15,237 bases of DNA from Chitinophagales bacterium (lineage in GTDB: Bacteria; Bacteroidota; Bacteroidia; Chitinophagales; UBA8649): assembly GCA_016777395.1 (NCBI GenBank), contig JADHRO010000021.1, positions 1 to 15,237 on the forward strand, written 5' to 3'. The position numbers and the translations under genes were made by a program. The stretch's first letter is position 1, and each line of letters starts with the position of its first letter. Shown here piece after piece: positions 13,904 through 15,237 of the stretch. A model generated the notes under the pieces. The model worked only from the letters and a program-made list of their open reading frames with translations, ran no database searches and had not been told where the DNA came from.

Positions 13904-15193
13904 TTATAATGACCAATATTCTAAACTCTTAATTTTACCTCTAAAAATACCTTTAATGTCTACCAGTATTGAGTTTTCCGTTGTGATACTATCAAAATAT
14001 GCATCATCGCATGCTAAATACTTATCGTGATTAACTGCAACAATTATTGCATCATACTTAGTCTCCACCTCGTCAATTAGCTCAATTCCATATTCTTCTT
14101 TCATCTCTCTTTTTTCAGCATATGCATCTGTTACATCCACATTAACCGAAAAGCCTTTAAGCTCTTTAATAACATCGACAACTTTTGAATTCCTTATATC
14201 CGCCACATCCTCTTTAAAAGTGGATCCCATAACCAAGACTTTAGCACTAGCAATTTGTTTACCATTCTTGATAAGCTTTTGAACTAAACGTTGGGCAACG
14301 TAGGCACCCATACTGTCATTGATTCTTCTACCAGACAAGATTACTTCAGGCTTATATCCTAGACCTATAGCTTTATAGGTTAAGTAGTAAGGATCTACGC
14401 CAATACAATGCCCCCCAACGAGGCCGGGAAAAAACTTCAAGAAGTTCCATTTTGTTCCGGCTGCTTCTAGGACATCGAAAGTATTAATATCCATTCTGTC
14501 AAATATCTTAGAAAGCTCATTCATCAGCGCGATATTTAAATCTCTTTGGGTATTTTCGATAATTTTTGCAGCTTCAGCCACCTTAATGGTTGTTGCGCGA
14601 TGAACTCCGGCTTCAACCACAAGCTCATAAACCTTTGCTATATTATCAAGTGATTCCTCATCACATCCAGAAACTACTTTTATAATTTTAGTAAGCGTAT
14701 GTTCCTTGTCACCTGGATTGATTCGCTCAGGAGAATAACCAACCTTGAAATCGTTTACAAACTTTAATCCTGACATTTTTTCCAATACAGGAATACAATC
14801 TTCCTCGGTACAACCGGGATATACTGTAGACTCATAAACCACATAATCCCCTTCATTTAATACCTTGCCCACAGTTTCAGAAGCTTTTAAGACTGGAGTT
14901 AAATCTGGAACCTTGTGCAAGTCTACTGGAGTTGGAACAGCAACTATAAAGAAACTCGCATCTTTCAAATCATCAGGATTAGCGGTGAAATGAATATCAG
15001 CTCCTTCAAAGGCTTCTTTTTTAAGCTCTTGGCTAGGATCCACCCCATTTTTCATCATTTCTATACGACCAGGATGAATATCAAAACCAATAACCGAAAC
15101 ACTCTTAGCAAACTCAAGTGCAATTGGCAAGCCGACATAACCTAAACCAATCACTGCTAGTTTCTTCTCTTTATTAAGTATTTCCTGATACAT
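13904..15193 (-). CDS. UDP-N-acetylhexosamine 6-dehydrogenase (WbpA/TviB/WbpO family)
   Basis: These enzymes oxidise C6 of UDP-GlcNAc or UDP-GalNAc twice with NAD to make the uronic acid. The 429-residue protein has the Rossmann motif GLGYVG at 16-21, VPTPVD at 86-91, ESTVYPG at 121-127, the YSPERINPGD block at 153-162, K206 and N214/R217 in VAEAAKIIENTQRD, the nucleophile C263 in GGHCIGVDPYYL, and GSTFKEDVADIRNSK in the C-terminal domain (323-337). The PERINPGD and IENTQRD motifs favour the UDP-N-acetylhexosamine enzymes over UDP-glucose dehydrogenase; choice between GlcNAc and GalNAc is open. It is the first gene of the operon within the window; only 44 bases upstream are visible, with no clear promoter, so more upstream genes are possible. 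Confidence 0.92.
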   Translation of the reverse strand: MYQEILNKEKKLAVIGLGYVGLPIALEFAKSVSVIGFDIHPGRIEMMKNGVDPSQELKKEAFEGADIHFTANPDDLKDASFFIVAVPTPVDLHKVPDLTPVLKASETVGKVLNEGDYVVYESTVYPGCTEEDCIPVLEKMSGLKFVNDFKVGYSPERINPGDKEHTLTKIIKVVSGCDEESLDNIAKVYELVVEAGVHRATTIKVAEAAKIIENTQRDLNIALMNELSKIFDRMDINTFDVLEAAGTKWNFLKFFPGLVGGHCIGVDPYYLTYKAIGLGYKPEVILSGRRINDSMGAYVAQRLVQKLIKNGKQIASAKVLVMGSTFKEDVADIRNSKVVDVIKELKGFSVNVDVTDAYAEKREMKEEYGIELIDEVETKYDAIIVAVNHDKYLACDDAYFDSITTENSILVDIKGIFRGKIKSLEYWSL

Positions 15194-15237
15194 AATCTAT
15201 AACTTTAAAACCCTATCTAATTCTAATTTATATTCTT

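Noticed and set aside
1..15237. Mobile elements, CRISPR repeats, tRNA or rRNA genes, defence islands
   Set aside because: Reading through both strands showed no transposase, integrase, direct repeat array, cloverleaf or rRNA-like segment. PglZ-fold sequence at 5499-7052 belongs to PorX, not to a BREX defence system, because it is fused to a receiver domain and lacks BREX neighbours.

Overview
The window looks like chromosomal DNA of a Bacteroidota species, most likely a marine or freshwater relative of Flavobacteriales. Supporting signs are low GC, AT-rich gaps without strong Shine-Dalgarno sites, TAnnTTTG-type promoter boxes, an lpxD-lpxC lipid A operon of the Bacteroidota type, a secreted protease with a C-terminal type IX secretion (T9SS) sorting domain, and the T9SS response regulator PorX. 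I place it no more finely than phylum or class. There are 15 protein genes, one cut by the left edge. I found no tRNA, rRNA, CRISPR array, insertion sequence or phage gene, and no gap over 200 bases.

Region 1 (1-3154, minus strand) is an envelope operon read right to left: an HD-domain phosphohydrolase, lpxD, then lpxC running off the left edge. The two lpx gene products make the deacetylated and N-acylated intermediates of lipid A. Both the HD gene and lpxD have an exact TAnnTTTG box ending only 4-5 bases before the ATG, which suggests leaderless mRNAs.

Region 2 (3259-8709, plus strand) starts with a secreted M43/pappalysin-type zinc protease carrying a T9SS type A sorting domain, followed 10 bases later by a flavin-dependent NAD(P)H reductase. 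After a 136-base gap comes a tight run of porX, tsaE and alanine dehydrogenase. A T9SS cargo protein and the T9SS regulator are therefore near neighbours.

Region 3 (8713-10562) holds three standalone genes: an ACMSD-type amidohydrolase whose metal ligands line up with the human enzyme at a constant offset of one, a 74-residue cysteine-rich Kazal-like lipoprotein, and a small Zn-ribbon protein of unknown function.

Region 4 (10570-15193, minus strand) is a polysaccharide precursor operon with gaps of 1-6 bases. In transcription order it encodes a UDP-HexNAc 6-dehydrogenase, RmlB, a WbpP/TviC-like UDP-HexNAc 4-epimerase, a CpsB/CapC-type PHP tyrosine phosphatase (GTG start) and RmlC. It probably supplies a UDP-N-acetylhexosaminuronic acid and a dTDP-6-deoxy sugar for a capsule, exopolysaccharide or O-antigen. 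RmlA, RmlD, glycosyltransferases, flippase, polymerase and tyrosine kinase are not in the window and may lie beyond the right edge or elsewhere.

Nothing here is clearly an undescribed system. The points most worth a second look are the start-codon-abutting promoter boxes, the isolated eukaryote-like ACMSD, the Kazal lipoprotein, the unrecognised middle domain of the protease, and the conserved-looking but unnamed Zn-ribbon protein.
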